Assembly (NCBI RefSeq): GCF_017308975.1
Contig: NZ_JADWPD010000003.1
Coordinates: 372,001 to 436,000 of the forward strand
DNA length: 64,000 nucleotides
DNA from: Amycolatopsis sp. MtRt-6
GTDB taxonomy: Bacteria > Actinomycetota > Actinomycetes > Mycobacteriales > Pseudonocardiaceae
Direction of reading: 5' to 3'
The notes beneath the pieces were generated by a model. It did not search any database. It was not told the origin of the DNA and worked only from the letters and a program-made list of their open reading frames with translations. Position numbers and translations under genes: made by a program. This document shows, piece after piece, positions 43,301 to 52,581 of this stretch. Numbering within the stretch: the first letter of the stretch is position 1; the number at the start of each line of letters is the position of its first letter.

Positions 43301-44191
43301 TCAGGTGAGCCGACGCCGGGCGGCCCGGGCGCCCGCCGCCAGGACTCCGCCCGTCAGGACCAGGAGTACCGCCAGCTCGGTGAACTGGAAGCGCCAGAAC
43401 TGCGACGGCAGGTGCACCGCCGAGTACTGGGCCGCGATGCCCTTCGCGCGCATGCACGCCACCTGGTCGCCCTCCTGGCGCGCGCAGTCCAGGTAGGAGT
43501 ACGGCACCTCCTTGCCGCTCGCGTCCTGGTAGCCGTACTCCGTCACCCAGGACTGCGGGTCGATCGCCACGTGGCCGCCGACCGGGGCCGTGTAGCGGAC
43601 CGGCTCGGCGTAGTGCGGCCGGACCTCGTTCGCCACCGTGAACACCAGTGCCACGTACGCCACGAGCGTCACCACCATCGCCGCCAGCGTGTTGCGCAGG
43701 AACAGGCCCGCGACCGCGCCGATGGCGAACGCCACGAGCGCGTAACCGCCCACCGCCAGGCCCTGGGTTTCGAAGTTCGTCTCGTTGAGCCGGCCCGACA
43801 GCACGAAGCCCGCCGGTTCCAGCGCCCAGGCCGCGACCAGGCCTAGTGCGAACATCGGCAGGGCCAGCGAGCCGCCCGCCACCGCCAGCTTCGTGACCAC
43901 CCAGCGGGTGCGGCTGATCGACTGGCTCAGCCCGAAGACGTGCGTGCCCTGCTCGATCTCCCTCGCGAACAGCGGCGCGCCGGTGAACATGCCGAGCAGC
44001 ACCGGCAGCACCAGCATCACGAACACGTAGTACTGCAGGAAGTCGCCGTACTTCTCGTTCACGGCGGTGCGGTCCGGCAGGAGCGACACCACGTCGGCGT
44101 GGACGAACACCAGCACGACCGCCGCCACGACCGCCAGCACAGCCGTCGTCAGGATCTGCACGCGCTGCTGGCGCCAGGTCACCCAGATCAT
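43301..44191 (-). CDS. ABC-2 type transporter permease
   Basis: 296 residues from ATG 44191, overlapping the ATPase TGA by four bases (ATGA). Six hydrophobic helices are visible, starting ILTTAVLAVVAAVVLVFVH and including YVFVMLVLPVLLGMFTGAPL with the FAREIEQGTHVFGLSQSISR loop typical of YtrC/ABC-2 permeases. A large extracellular loop with two cysteines (YLDCARQEG, VACMRAKG) follows helix 5. It forms a heteromeric exporter with the adjacent ATPase. The substrate is unknown; a cell-envelope stress or antibiotic response is plausible given the GntR partner. Confidence 0.87.
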   Translation of the reverse strand: MIWVTWRQQRVQILTTAVLAVVAAVVLVFVHADVVSLLPDRTAVNEKYGDFLQYYVFVMLVLPVLLGMFTGAPLFAREIEQGTHVFGLSQSISRTRWVVTKLAVAGGSLALPMFALGLVAAWALEPAGFVLSGRLNETNFETQGLAVGGYALVAFAIGAVAGLFLRNTLAAMVVTLVAYVALVFTVANEVRPHYAEPVRYTAPVGGHVAIDPQSWVTEYGYQDASGKEVPYSYLDCARQEGDQVACMRAKGIAAQYSAVHLPSQFWRFQFTELAVLLVLTGGVLAAGARAARRRLT

Positions 44192-45018
44192 GCCGCTTTC
44201 CCCTTCGCCGCCCGCAGGTACGCCAGCGTGAGCTCCTCCAGCGTCGGCTCGGCCGCTTCCCAGCCCGCCTCCGCCGCGACCGTCCGGGCGAGCACCGTCG
44301 CCTGGCGAGCCGTCGTCCTGCTGTCCACGACGGACTCCGCGGGCACGGTCAGGCCGGCCGGCCCGGTCAGGATCCGGTGCTGCGCCAGCAGGTCCTCGAC
44401 CGGCCCGGCCAGCCGGACGCCGCCGTCGGCGAGCAGCAGCAGGTGGTCGCACGTCTCCTCGAGGTCGGTGAGCACGTGCGACGACAGCACGACCGTCATG
44501 CCCGTGTCCGCCGCCTCCGCGAGCAGCGCCCGCATGACTTCGTCGCGTGCCAGCGGGTCCAGGTCCGCGAGCGGCTCGTCCAGCATGATCAGCTCGGGAC
44601 GGCGGCCCAGCGCGATGGCCAGCGCGACCCGGGTGCGCTGCCCGCCGGACAGCGTGCCGATCCGGGCGCCGAGCGGGACGCCGGCCGCCTCGACCAGCTG
44701 CTTCGCGTAGGTGTTGTCCCAGTCCGGGTTCATCGACGCGCCCGCGCGCAGCATCTCGGCGACGGTGAACTTGCGGTACAGCGGCTTGTCCTGGGCCAGG
44801 AACGCGACCTTCTGGTTGACGCGCACCTCGCCCTCGGTCGGCGTGATCAACCCGGTGACCAGCCGCATCAACGTGCTCTTGCCGGCACCGTTCGGCCCGA
44901 CCAGCGCGCAGATGCTGCCCATCGGCAGTTCGAACGCGCAGTCCCGCAGCGCCCAGCCGCGGCGGTACCGTTTGCCGAGGCCGGTGGCGGCCAGGGCGAT
45001 TCCTGCTTGCGTGCTCAC
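44188..45018 (-). CDS. ABC transporter ATP-binding protein
   Basis: 276 residues from GTG 45018. Walker A is GPNGAGKST, the signature is LSGGQRTR, Walker B is LIMLDEP, and the switch histidine is in VVLSSHVLTDLEET. A C-terminal extension (LTVPAESVVDSRTTARQATV) resembles that of drug/bacitracin-type exporters. The operon order is GntR, ATPase, permease with a 10-bp gap and then a four-base overlap, the YtrA-YtrB-type arrangement. Confidence 0.93.
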   Translation of the reverse strand: MSTQAGIALAATGLGKRYRRGWALRDCAFELPMGSICALVGPNGAGKSTLMRLVTGLITPTEGEVRVNQKVAFLAQDKPLYRKFTVAEMLRAGASMNPDWDNTYAKQLVEAAGVPLGARIGTLSGGQRTRVALAIALGRRPELIMLDEPLADLDPLARDEVMRALLAEAADTGMTVVLSSHVLTDLEETCDHLLLLADGGVRLAGPVEDLLAQHRILTGPAGLTVPAESVVDSRTTARQATVLARTVAAEAGWEAAEPTLEELTLAYLRAAKGKAA

Positions 45019-45028
45019 GAAACCCCTT

Positions 45029-45409
45029 CTAGAAATTCTCGTCCAGTGCGGCCTTCATCAACGCGGCGACGTCCTCGCGGGCCAGGCCGGCCTGCCCGGC
45101 CCGGCGCACCCAGTCCGCGATCTCGTCCCGCAGCGGTCCTTCGACGGCGTCGCGCGGCATCGCCAGCGAGCGCGCCACGAACGTGCCCAGCCCGCGCTTG
45201 GCTTCGACCAGCCCGTTCCGCTCCAGCTCGCGGTACGCCTTCAGCACGGTGTTGGGGTTGATCGCGGTGGCCGCGACGACCTCCTTGGCCGTGGGCAGCC
45301 GGTCGCCCGGGTGCAGCAGACCCAGCCGCAACGCGTGCTCGACCTGGTCGACGAGCTGCTGGTAGGTGGCCACACCGGACCGGCGGTCGATCCGGAACTC
45401 GATCACCAC
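45029..45409 (-). CDS. GntR family regulator (YtrA subfamily)
   Basis: 126 residues from GTG 45409. The winged helix (YQQLVDQVEHALRLGLLHPG, LPTAKEVVAATAINPNTVLK) is followed by a short dimerisation tail of about 45 residues, the size of the YtrA subfamily. It is first gene of the ABC operon. A perfect CACTA-N6-TAGTG inverted repeat begins 11 bp upstream of its start, so it probably represses its own operon and is released by envelope-active compounds, as for YtrA relatives. Confidence 0.92.
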   Translation of the reverse strand: MVIEFRIDRRSGVATYQQLVDQVEHALRLGLLHPGDRLPTAKEVVAATAINPNTVLKAYRELERNGLVEAKRGLGTFVARSLAMPRDAVEGPLRDEIADWVRRAGQAGLAREDVAALMKAALDENF

Positions 45410-45419
45410 AACACCCTTT

Positions 45420-45435
45420 CACTAATTGACTAGTG
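45420..45435. promoter_or_regulatory. Operator CACTAATTGACTAGTG for the GntR regulator
   Basis: CACTA (45420-45424) and TAGTG (45431-45435) form a perfect 5-bp inverted repeat with a 6-bp spacer, just upstream of the GntR start on the minus strand. Position and symmetry suit autoregulation. Confidence 0.6.
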
Positions 45436-45544
45436 GAAGGGTGTCACGGCGGGCGCGGATCGTCAACGGTTGATCCACTCGGAAGGCAGGAACCGCAGGT
45501 CCAGGCCACTATGGAGCAACGTGGTGGACGCCACTCCATGATCC

Positions 45545-47107
45545 GTGCAACGGTCGGCGGGTAGCCGTCGATGGTCATCGGGGAACGAGCGAGGAGGTGG
45601 ATGGATCATCAAGATCAACGAGCGCGCCAACGGGGGCCGGGCGACCAGATGGCCCCTCCTCGAACCCCCCGCCTCACGACCCCGCGCCCACCGCCCCAAC
45701 CTGCTCAAGAGGCGGCCGTGGCACGTCCTCGAAGCGCCGACCGGGGAGTTCCCCGCCGTCGAGGCCGAAGAGGCCATGGGGCCGCAGCTGCCCGACGAAG
45801 CCACCGTCAACTTCGTGCTCGACCTCTCCCTGCGCATCGGCGAGGTCCAGATGGCCAGCGGCGCCGGCGCGTCGGACGTCACCGCGACCATCATCGCCAT
45901 CGCCGGGGCCCTCGGGCTGCCGCACTGCGAGGTCGACGTCATCTTCACGTCGATCACCGTCACCTGCCACCGCGGCACCGACCTGACGCCCATCACCGCG
46001 CTGCGCGTCGTGCGCAGCCGGAGCCTCGACTACACCCGGCTGACCGAGACCGAGAAGCTCGTCCGCAAGATCGTCCGCGGGCACATGGGTGCCGAGCAGG
46101 CGCAGACCGAGCTGGAGCGGATCACCTCCGCGCCGCACCCGTACCCGCGCTGGGTCGCCACGCTGTCCTGGGGTGGCGTGGCCGCGTTCGTCACCATCCT
46201 GCTCGGCGGCGGGTTCGACATCGCGCTCGTCGCGTTCGTCATCAGCGGCGTCATCGACCGGGTCGGCCGGGTCGTGAACCGCTACGGCCTGCCGTTCTTC
46301 TTCCAGCAGGTGGTCGGCGGCCTGGTCGCCACGCTGTCGGCGATGGCCATCGTCAGCAGTGACATCCTGACCACCGACAAGCCGACGCTGGTCGTCGCGG
46401 CCGCGGTCACCGTGCTCCTGTCCGGGTTGTCCACCGTCTCGGCCGTGCAGGACGCCATCACCGGCTACAACGTCACCGCCGCCGGCCGGACCATGGAGAC
46501 GGCGCTGATGTCGGCGGGCCTGATCGCCGGCGTCGTGCTCGCCCTGCGGATCGCCGTCATGCTCGGCCTGCCGCGCACCCCGCTGCCCGAAGTGACCGGT
46601 TCGACGCCGCAGCAGCTGCCGCTCGTCGTGCTCGGCGGGGCCGGCGCGGCCGCCTGCTTCGCCCTCGCGAGCTACTCCAAGATGCGCGCCATGCTGGTCG
46701 CCGCCGCCGCGGGCGGCATCGGCGCCGCCGTCTACGGCTCGCTGATGCTGGCCAAGCTCGACGGCGTCAGCTCGTCCGCGGTGGCCGCGACGCTGGTCGG
46801 GTTCTGCGGCGGCGTGCTCGCGCGGCGGCTCGGCGTTACTCCACTGGTGGTCGCCGTGTCCGGGATCACTCCCCTGCTTCCCGGCCTGTCGACCTACCGT
46901 GGTCTGTACCAGATCGGGGTCGAGCCGAGCGGCAACATCTCGACCCTCATGACGGCCGTCGCAATCGGGCTTGCGCTGGCAGCGGGCGTGGTACTCGGCG
47001 AGTGGCTGGCCCAGCCGGTGCGCACCGGACTCGGCCGGCTCGAGCGGCGGTTCGCCGGACCGCGCATGGCTGGTCCGCTCGAACCGACCGAACGGAGCTT
47101 GGAGTAA
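45545..47107 (+). CDS. Threonine/serine exporter (ThrE) family protein
   Basis: The core begins at about residue 80 with TVNFVLDLSLRIGEVQMASG and holds the ThrE N-terminal domain (TVTCHRGTDLTPITALRVVR), then about ten membrane helices with duplicated halves (GVAAFVTILLGGGFDIALVA; SGITPLLPGLSTYRGLYQI). Members export threonine and serine or small peptides. The start is uncertain: GTG 45545 has no Shine-Dalgarno, whereas AGGAGG at 45592-45597 is seven bases before an in-frame ATC (45605), with the nearby ATG 45601 out of frame. An ATC start or a one-base error there is possible. Confidence 0.85.
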   Translation: MQRSAGSRRWSSGNERGGGWIIKINERANGGRATRWPLLEPPASRPRAHRPNLLKRRPWHVLEAPTGEFPAVEAEEAMGPQLPDEATVNFVLDLSLRIGEVQMASGAGASDVTATIIAIAGALGLPHCEVDVIFTSITVTCHRGTDLTPITALRVVRSRSLDYTRLTETEKLVRKIVRGHMGAEQAQTELERITSAPHPYPRWVATLSWGGVAAFVTILLGGGFDIALVAFVISGVIDRVGRVVNRYGLPFFFQQVVGGLVATLSAMAIVSSDILTTDKPTLVVAAAVTVLLSGLSTVSAVQDAITGYNVTAAGRTMETALMSAGLIAGVVLALRIAVMLGLPRTPLPEVTGSTPQQLPLVVLGGAGAAACFALASYSKMRAMLVAAAAGGIGAAVYGSLMLAKLDGVSSSAVAATLVGFCGGVLARRLGVTPLVVAVSGITPLLPGLSTYRGLYQIGVEPSGNISTLMTAVAIGLALAAGVVLGEWLAQPVRTGLGRLERRFAGPRMAGPLEPTERSLE

Positions 47108-47189
47108 CAACGCGGTCACCGAACGTTCATCGCTCACGCGATAGGGTTTCACCCTGGGGCCGCGACCCAGAACGCGAGGAGCAGGCGAC

Positions 47190-48632
47190 GTGAGTGACCA
47201 GAAGGAGAACGGGAACCAGGCCGATTTCGTCGTGGTGGCGAACCGGCTACCGGTGGACCTCGAACGCACCTCCGAAGGCGAACGCCGGTGGACGGCCAGC
47301 CCGGGCGGGCTGGTGTCGGCGCTCGAGCCGTTCCTGCGGTCGAGGAAGGGCGCCTGGGTGGGCTGGCCGGGCGTGCCCGACGTCGACGTCGAAGAATTCG
47401 ACGACGACGGTCTCGTGCTGCACCCGGTTTCGTTGAGCGCCGACGAAGTCCGCGACTACTACGAAGGTTTCTCCAACGCGACGCTCTGGCCGCTCTACCA
47501 CGACGTCGTCGAGCGCCCGGTGTTCGACCGCGCGTGGTGGAACAGCTACGTCAAGGTCAACCGCCGGTTCGCGCAGGCCAGCGCCGACGTCGCCGCCACC
47601 GGCGCGACCGTGTGGATCCAGGACTACCAGCTGCAGCTGGTGCCGGCGATGCTGCGCGAGCTGAGACCAGACCTGCGCATCGGCTTCTTCCTGCACATCC
47701 CGTTCCCGCCGGTCGAGCTGTTCATGCAGATGCCGTGGCGCGCCGCGATCATCCGCGGCCTGACCGGCGCCGACCTCGTCGGCTTCCACCGCCCGGGTGG
47801 CGCGCAGAACTTCCTCTGGCTGTGCCGCCAGCTGATCGGCCTCGAGTCGACGCGCGGCGCGGTCGGCGTCCGGTCGCGGCCGGGCACCATGCAGGTCGGC
47901 GACCGGACCGTGCGGGTCGGCGCCTTCCCCATCTCCATCGACGCCGCGGGCCTCGACAGCCTCGCCCGCACCAAGGGCGTCCAGGAGCGGGCCGCGCAGC
48001 TGCGGCGCGACCTCGGCAACCCCAAGACGGTCCTGCTCGGCGTCGACCGGCTCGACTACACCAAGGGCATCGACCTGCGCCTGCAGGCGCTGCACGAGCT
48101 CCTGCACGAGGGCAGGCTGCAGCCGGACGACGTCACGTTCGTCCAGCTCGCCACGCCGAGCCGCGAGCGCGTCGAGCACTACCAGCGGATGCGCGGCGAG
48201 ATCGAGCAGATGGTCGGCCGGATCAACGGCGAGTTCTCCCGCGTCGGCCACCCCGTCGTGCACTACTTGCACCAGTCCGTGGACCGCACCGAGCTGGCCG
48301 GTTTCTTCTCCGCTGCCGATGTCATGGTGGTGACGCCCCTGCGGGACGGCATGAACCTGGTGTGCAAGGAGTACGTCGCCGCACGGCACGATCTGGGCGG
48401 TGCGCTGGTGCTTTCCGAGTTCGCGGGCGCGGCCGCGGAGCTCTCTAGCGCATTCCTCGTGAACCCCCACGACCTGGACGGGGTGAAGGACGCACTAGTG
48501 GCTGCCATTACCCTCGACCCGGCAGAGGGCCGTCGCCGGATGCGCGCCATGCGTCGTCAGGTCCTCACGCACGATGTCGATCGTTGGGCACGCTCATTCC
48601 TACAGGCGTTGGGTGCCGAGGGGGTCGACTGA
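47190..48632 (+). CDS. otsA: Alpha,alpha-trehalose-phosphate synthase
   Basis: 480 residues from GTG 47190, preceded by GAGGAG. A GT20 (GT-B) fold with [55 protein letters not shown] and [18 protein letters not shown]. It transfers glucose from a nucleotide sugar to glucose-6-phosphate, giving trehalose-6-phosphate for osmoprotection and mycolate-type metabolism. The phosphatase gene starts 126 bp further on the same strand, so the pathway is complete here. It follows the ThrE-type gene after 82 bp. Confidence 0.95.
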   Translation: MSDQKENGNQADFVVVANRLPVDLERTSEGERRWTASPGGLVSALEPFLRSRKGAWVGWPGVPDVDVEEFDDDGLVLHPVSLSADEVRDYYEGFSNATLWPLYHDVVERPVFDRAWWNSYVKVNRRFAQASADVAATGATVWIQDYQLQLVPAMLRELRPDLRIGFFLHIPFPPVELFMQMPWRAAIIRGLTGADLVGFHRPGGAQNFLWLCRQLIGLESTRGAVGVRSRPGTMQVGDRTVRVGAFPISIDAAGLDSLARTKGVQERAAQLRRDLGNPKTVLLGVDRLDYTKGIDLRLQALHELLHEGRLQPDDVTFVQLATPSRERVEHYQRMRGEIEQMVGRINGEFSRVGHPVVHYLHQSVDRTELAGFFSAADVMVVTPLRDGMNLVCKEYVAARHDLGGALVLSEFAGAAAELSSAFLVNPHDLDGVKDALVAAITLDPAEGRRRMRAMRRQVLTHDVDRWARSFLQALGAEGVD

Positions 48633-48758
48633 AGGCTATTCGGGCTAGGCCGCCGCAACGGGCCGCAGGGGAGAGATCCGCTGCAGCTGGCGGCGGACGA
48701 CGGTTGAATAGTCTTCACCTAACCCGAACGACCACGCACGAGCTCCTGAGGAGGAGTG

Positions 48759-51290
48759 TTGACTGCCGAGGCCCTGCCCGCCGAGCTGCGGCGCGCGATC
48801 GTCCAGATCGCCCGTACGCCGCGTCTGCTGGTTGCCTGCGACTACGACGGCACGCTGGCACCCATCACGCTCAACCCGGACGAGGCACGCCCGCTGCCCG
48901 AGTCCGTCGGGGCCCTCAGATCGCTCGCCGGTCTGCACGAGACCACCACGGCGGTCATCTCCGGCCGTGCGCTGCGTGACCTGGCCACGCTCTCGCGGCT
49001 GCCCTCCGAGGTGAACCTCGTCGGCAGCCACGGCTCCGAGTTCGACATCGGCTTCATCCACGCCCTCGACGAGAAGGCGCGCGACCTGCACCGGCGGCTG
49101 GAGTCCGAGCTCGAACAGCTCGTGCTGGACGTCCCGGGCGTGTCCCTGGAGGTCAAGCCGGCGAGCATCGCGGTGCACGTGCGCCGGGCCGAGCACGAGG
49201 CGGGCCGCCGCGTGCTCGCCTCCGTCCACTCCGGACCGTCCACGTGGGAGGGCGTCTCGACCACCGACGGCAAGGAGGTGGTCGAGCTGGCGGTCGTCCA
49301 AACGGACAAAGGCCGCGCGCTCGACATCCTGCGCCACCAGGTCGGCGCGACGGCGGCGATCTTCCTCGGCGACGACGTCACCGACGAGAAGGCCTTCGCC
49401 CGGCTGTCCGGTCCCGACCTGGGCATCAAGGTCGGCGACGGCGAGACGCTCGCCGCGTTCCGCGTGCCCGACACCGTGGACGTCGCGCTGGTGCTCGGCT
49501 TCCTCCTGGAGGAGCGCCGCAACTGGCTCTACGGCGAGTCGGCCCCGCCGATCGAGCGGCTGTCGATGCTGGCCAACGAGCGCTCGGTCGCGCTGCTGAC
49601 GCCGGACGCCAAGCTGACCTGGCTCTGCCACCCCGGGCCGGACGCGCCCGCGGTGTTCGCCGACCTGCTCGGCGGCGAAGGAGCAGGCCACTTCTCCATC
49701 AAGCCGCACCGCAACGGCCTCCCGCTCGGCCAGCGTTACCTGCCGAACACGATGACGGTCGAGACGCGCTGGTCGCGCCTGCTCGTCACCGACTACCTCG
49801 AGCCGGAAAGCGCTCCGCACCGGACGGACCTCGTGCGCGTGATCTCGGGCGAGGCGGCGGCGAGCGTCAAGTTCGCGCCGCGGCCCGAGTTCGGCGGCGT
49901 GCCGGTGAAGCTGGAGGTCGTCGAAGGCGGCGTGCGGGTGCTCGGCACGTCGGAGCCGTTCGTGCTGTACTCGCCGGGCGTCGAGTGGACCATCACCTCC
50001 GACGGCCTGCACGACACCGCGTCCGCGCTGGTGCAGCCCACGCCGACCCAGCCGGTCGTGCTGGAGCTGCGCTGCGGCACCACCGACCTCGGCCCGCACG
50101 AACTGTCCGAAGTGGAACGCCGCGACCGCGCGGGCCGCTACTGGAGCGAGTGGACGTCGAAGCTGCAGCTCCCGACCGTGCAGACCGACCTGGTGCTGCG
50201 CTCGGCGCTGACGCTGCGCGGCCTGGTCAACACCGACACCGGCGGCGTGCTGGCGGCGGCGACGTCGTCGCTGCCGGAGGAGATCGGCGGCGTCCGCAAC
50301 TGGGACTACCGCTACTGCTGGATCCGCGACGCCGCGATGACCGTGCGGGAGCTCGTGCACCTGGGCTCGATCGAGGAGGCCGAGGGCTACCTGCGGTGGC
50401 TGCACGGCGTGCTCGCCACGCTGGCCGGCCCGGAGCGGCTGCACCCGCTGTACACCCTCGCCGGCAGCGTCATCGGCGCCGAAGCGGTGATCGAGTCGCT
50501 GCCCGGTTATGCCGGTTCCCGCCCGGTTCGCGTCGGCAACCTGGCGAACCACCAGGTGCAGCTGGACGTCTTCGGCCCGGTCGTCGAGCTCGTGCAGACG
50601 CTCGCCGAGGCGCGTCACGAGCTGCGCGACGAGGACTGGCAGATGGTGCGCGCGATGGCGGAAGCCGTGACCCGGCGCTGGAACGAGCCGGACCACGGGA
50701 TCTGGGAGGAGCGGCACGTGCCGCGCCACCGGGTCTACTCCCGGGTCATGTGCTGGGTGACCATCGACCGCGCGATCAAGCTGGGCGAGCAGTACGGCCG
50801 CGAGATCCCGGGCAACTGGCACGGCCTGCGCGAGGAGATCAAGCACGACGTCCTCACGCACGGCTGGAACGACGAGGTCCAGGCCTTCACCACGGCCTAC
50901 GACGGCACGGACCTGGACGCGGCGTCGCTGTTCGTCGGGCTCACCGGGCTGATCGACCCGGCCGACGAGCGGTTCCAGCAGACGGTGACCGCGATCGAGG
51001 CGGAGCTGCGCAGCGGGTCCACTGTGTACCGCTACCGCCGCGACGACGGCCTCCCGGGCGGCGAGGGCGGCTTCCACATCTGCGCGGCGTGGCTGATCGA
51101 GGCGTACCTGCTCACCGGCCGGCGCACCGAGGCGCAGGAGCTGTTCGACCAGATCGTCGCGGCGGCCGGCCCGACCGGCCTGCTGCCGGAGCAGTACGAC
51201 CCGATCGCGGAACGCTCGCTGGGCAACCACCCGCAGGCCTATTCCCACATCGGGCTCATCCGCTGCGCCAACTTGCTGGCGGGGAATTAG
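48759..51290 (+). CDS. otsB: Trehalose-phosphatase fused to GH15 trehalase/glucoamylase
   Basis: 843 residues from TTG 48759, four bases after AGGAGG (GTG 48756 overlaps the site). Residues 1-240 are a HAD phosphatase: DYDGTLAP, SGR, K in QTDKGRAL and GDDVTDEKAF. Residues about 265-843 are a GH15 enzyme with NWDYRYCWIRDAAMT, GIWEERHVPRHRVYSRVMCW and TGLLPEQYDPI, where acid/base glutamates sit. Making trehalose and hydrolysing trehalose, or its analogue, in one chain is unusual; the GH15 domain may act on other alpha-glucosides. Confidence 0.9.
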   Translation: MTAEALPAELRRAIVQIARTPRLLVACDYDGTLAPITLNPDEARPLPESVGALRSLAGLHETTTAVISGRALRDLATLSRLPSEVNLVGSHGSEFDIGFIHALDEKARDLHRRLESELEQLVLDVPGVSLEVKPASIAVHVRRAEHEAGRRVLASVHSGPSTWEGVSTTDGKEVVELAVVQTDKGRALDILRHQVGATAAIFLGDDVTDEKAFARLSGPDLGIKVGDGETLAAFRVPDTVDVALVLGFLLEERRNWLYGESAPPIERLSMLANERSVALLTPDAKLTWLCHPGPDAPAVFADLLGGEGAGHFSIKPHRNGLPLGQRYLPNTMTVETRWSRLLVTDYLEPESAPHRTDLVRVISGEAAASVKFAPRPEFGGVPVKLEVVEGGVRVLGTSEPFVLYSPGVEWTITSDGLHDTASALVQPTPTQPVVLELRCGTTDLGPHELSEVERRDRAGRYWSEWTSKLQLPTVQTDLVLRSALTLRGLVNTDTGGVLAAATSSLPEEIGGVRNWDYRYCWIRDAAMTVRELVHLGSIEEAEGYLRWLHGVLATLAGPERLHPLYTLAGSVIGAEAVIESLPGYAGSRPVRVGNLANHQVQLDVFGPVVELVQTLAEARHELRDEDWQMVRAMAEAVTRRWNEPDHGIWEERHVPRHRVYSRVMCWVTIDRAIKLGEQYGREIPGNWHGLREEIKHDVLTHGWNDEVQAFTTAYDGTDLDAASLFVGLTGLIDPADERFQQTVTAIEAELRSGSTVYRYRRDDGLPGGEGGFHICAAWLIEAYLLTGRRTEAQELFDQIVAAAGPTGLLPEQYDPIAERSLGNHPQAYSHIGLIRCANLLAGN

Positions 51291-51308
51291 CCCTTTCGGT
51301 CCGAAAGT

Positions 51309-51359
51309 CCGTGAAGGCCACATTGAGGGACGGTTAGTCCCTTACTGTGGCCTTCACGG
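51309..51359. repeat. Imperfect 51-bp inverted repeat (dispersed family)
   Basis: CCGTGAAGGCCACA (51309-51322) pairs with TGTGGCCTTCACGG (51346-51359), with inner GGGAC / GTCCC. The core AAGGCCACATTGAGG recurs at 61516-61530 with one change (GGG). It lies after the OtsB-GH15 gene, so it can also serve as terminator. Confidence 0.75.
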
Positions 51360-51377
51360 CTTTCGGAGGTGAGGCGG

Positions 51378-51905
51378 GTGCAGGGGACCTTCGGGCAGGT
51401 CGAGTTCGTGCCGCTGCCTCCGCGGTTCGCCGACCGGGTGCGCTGGGGCTCGGTGGTGGTCGGCTGCTCGATGATCATCGGCATGGTGCTGCTCTTCGGG
51501 CTCACGACGTTCCTCCAGGGCATCGTGCACGGCCACGCCTTCCCGGACACGCTGCTCGGCAAGGCCGCGGCGGTGCTGCCACCGCTGGGCGTGCTGGCGA
51601 TCGCGGCGCTGGTGCTGACGTGCCGCCGCTGCCTCCGCGGCGACTACCTGGTGGTGGCCAGCGCGCGAGCGACCCGGAGCGCGCTGCTGTTCACGTATGT
51701 GCTGACGCTGGTGCTGATCCTCGGCTCCTTCGCGGTGCCGATCGTGTTCCGGGTCTGGAACGACACACCGGAGCTGCAGGCGCCCGACCTGCTGACGACG
51801 TTCTCGACGCTCGCCTTCGCGACCATGGGGTTCCTGGCCGGGGTCTGCTACGTGCGGCCGTCCGTGCAGACGTTGCGGAAGTACAGCGACCACCCGATCT
51901 GGTGA
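51378..51905 (+). CDS. Small membrane protein of unknown function
   Basis: 175 residues from GTG 51378, chosen because GGAGG ends eight bases before it (GTG 51369 overlaps that site). Four hydrophobic helices (WGSVVVGCSMIIGMVLLFG; AAAVLPPLGVLAIAALVLTC; ALLFTYVLTLVLILGSFAVP; LAFATMGFLAGVCYV) and a short cytoplasmic C-terminus. No family was recognised. A dispersed inverted repeat precedes it, and a divergent-looking operator region follows. Confidence 0.75.
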   Translation: MQGTFGQVEFVPLPPRFADRVRWGSVVVGCSMIIGMVLLFGLTTFLQGIVHGHAFPDTLLGKAAAVLPPLGVLAIAALVLTCRRCLRGDYLVVASARATRSALLFTYVLTLVLILGSFAVPIVFRVWNDTPELQAPDLLTTFSTLAFATMGFLAGVCYVRPSVQTLRKYSDHPIW

Positions 51906-51947
51906 GTCCACTTTAGACAGCTCCGGTCCCGGAGGCCTGCGCAAGCT

Positions 51948-51979
51948 TGCAAAGATTTCTTTGCACAATCTTCTTTGCA
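51948..51979. promoter_or_regulatory. TGCAAAGA inverted repeat, likely operator for the HTH regulator
   Basis: TGCAAAGATTTCTTTGCA (51948-51965) is a perfect 8-bp inverted repeat. A third half-site, TCTTTGCA, is at 51972-51979. They end 16 bp before the HTH regulator start (51996), a position fitting autoregulation. Confidence 0.6.
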
Positions 51980-51995
51980 CGGCTACAGTGAGGCC

Positions 51996-52568
51996 ATGAC
52001 CAGCGCTCCACCACCGGAAGAGCTCGACCCGGACGCCCTCAAGGCCGTCACGCACCCGCTGCGCCGCCGGATTCTCGGCGTGCTGTCCGCCGGGCCGGCG
52101 ACGGCCACGAAGCTCGCCCAAGCCCTGGGCGAGAACACCGGCGCGACCAGCTACCACCTGCGGGAGCTGGCCCGGTTCGGGTTCGTCGAGGACGTCCCGG
52201 AGCTCGCGCGGGGCAAGGAACGGTGGTGGCGGACGCGGCGGCGGGACATCCGCTGGCCGCGCCGCAGCGAGCAGAGCGCCGAATCCCGGACGCTGTTCGA
52301 CGACATGCAGCGGCAGGGGTTCGAGGAAGACCTCGAGAAGCTCAACCGGTTCGCGGAAAAGCGCGACGAGCTGCCCGGTGATTGGCCGGACGCGTTGCTC
52401 TTCTCGCGCGGCGCCACCTGGCTCACCGAGCAGGAACTGCAGCAGCTCTGGCAGGACTACATGGAGCTGTTCCGCCGGTACTGGCGCACCGAGGACGACC
52501 GGTCACCGGAAGCGCGGCGCGTGCTCGTGCGCTGGCTCGCGTTCCCGGATCCAGGGGAACAGCCATGA
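51996..52568 (+). CDS. ArsR/HTH_20-type winged-helix regulator
   Basis: 190 residues from ATG 51996. The winged helix comprises ALKAVTHPLRRRILGVLSAG, ATKLAQALGENTGATSYHLR and ELARFGFVEDVPELARGKER, typical of actinobacterial HTH_20 proteins. The C-terminal half (TEQELQQLWQDYMELFRRYW) is a helical dimerisation domain. No metal-binding cysteines are seen. It is directly followed by a secreted alpha/beta hydrolase gene (13-bp gap), probably one operon under the TGCAAAGA site. Confidence 0.9.
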   Translation: MTSAPPPEELDPDALKAVTHPLRRRILGVLSAGPATATKLAQALGENTGATSYHLRELARFGFVEDVPELARGKERWWRTRRRDIRWPRRSEQSAESRTLFDDMQRQGFEEDLEKLNRFAEKRDELPGDWPDALLFSRGATWLTEQELQQLWQDYMELFRRYWRTEDDRSPEARRVLVRWLAFPDPGEQP

Positions 52569-52581
52569 CAGGGGATTTCAC

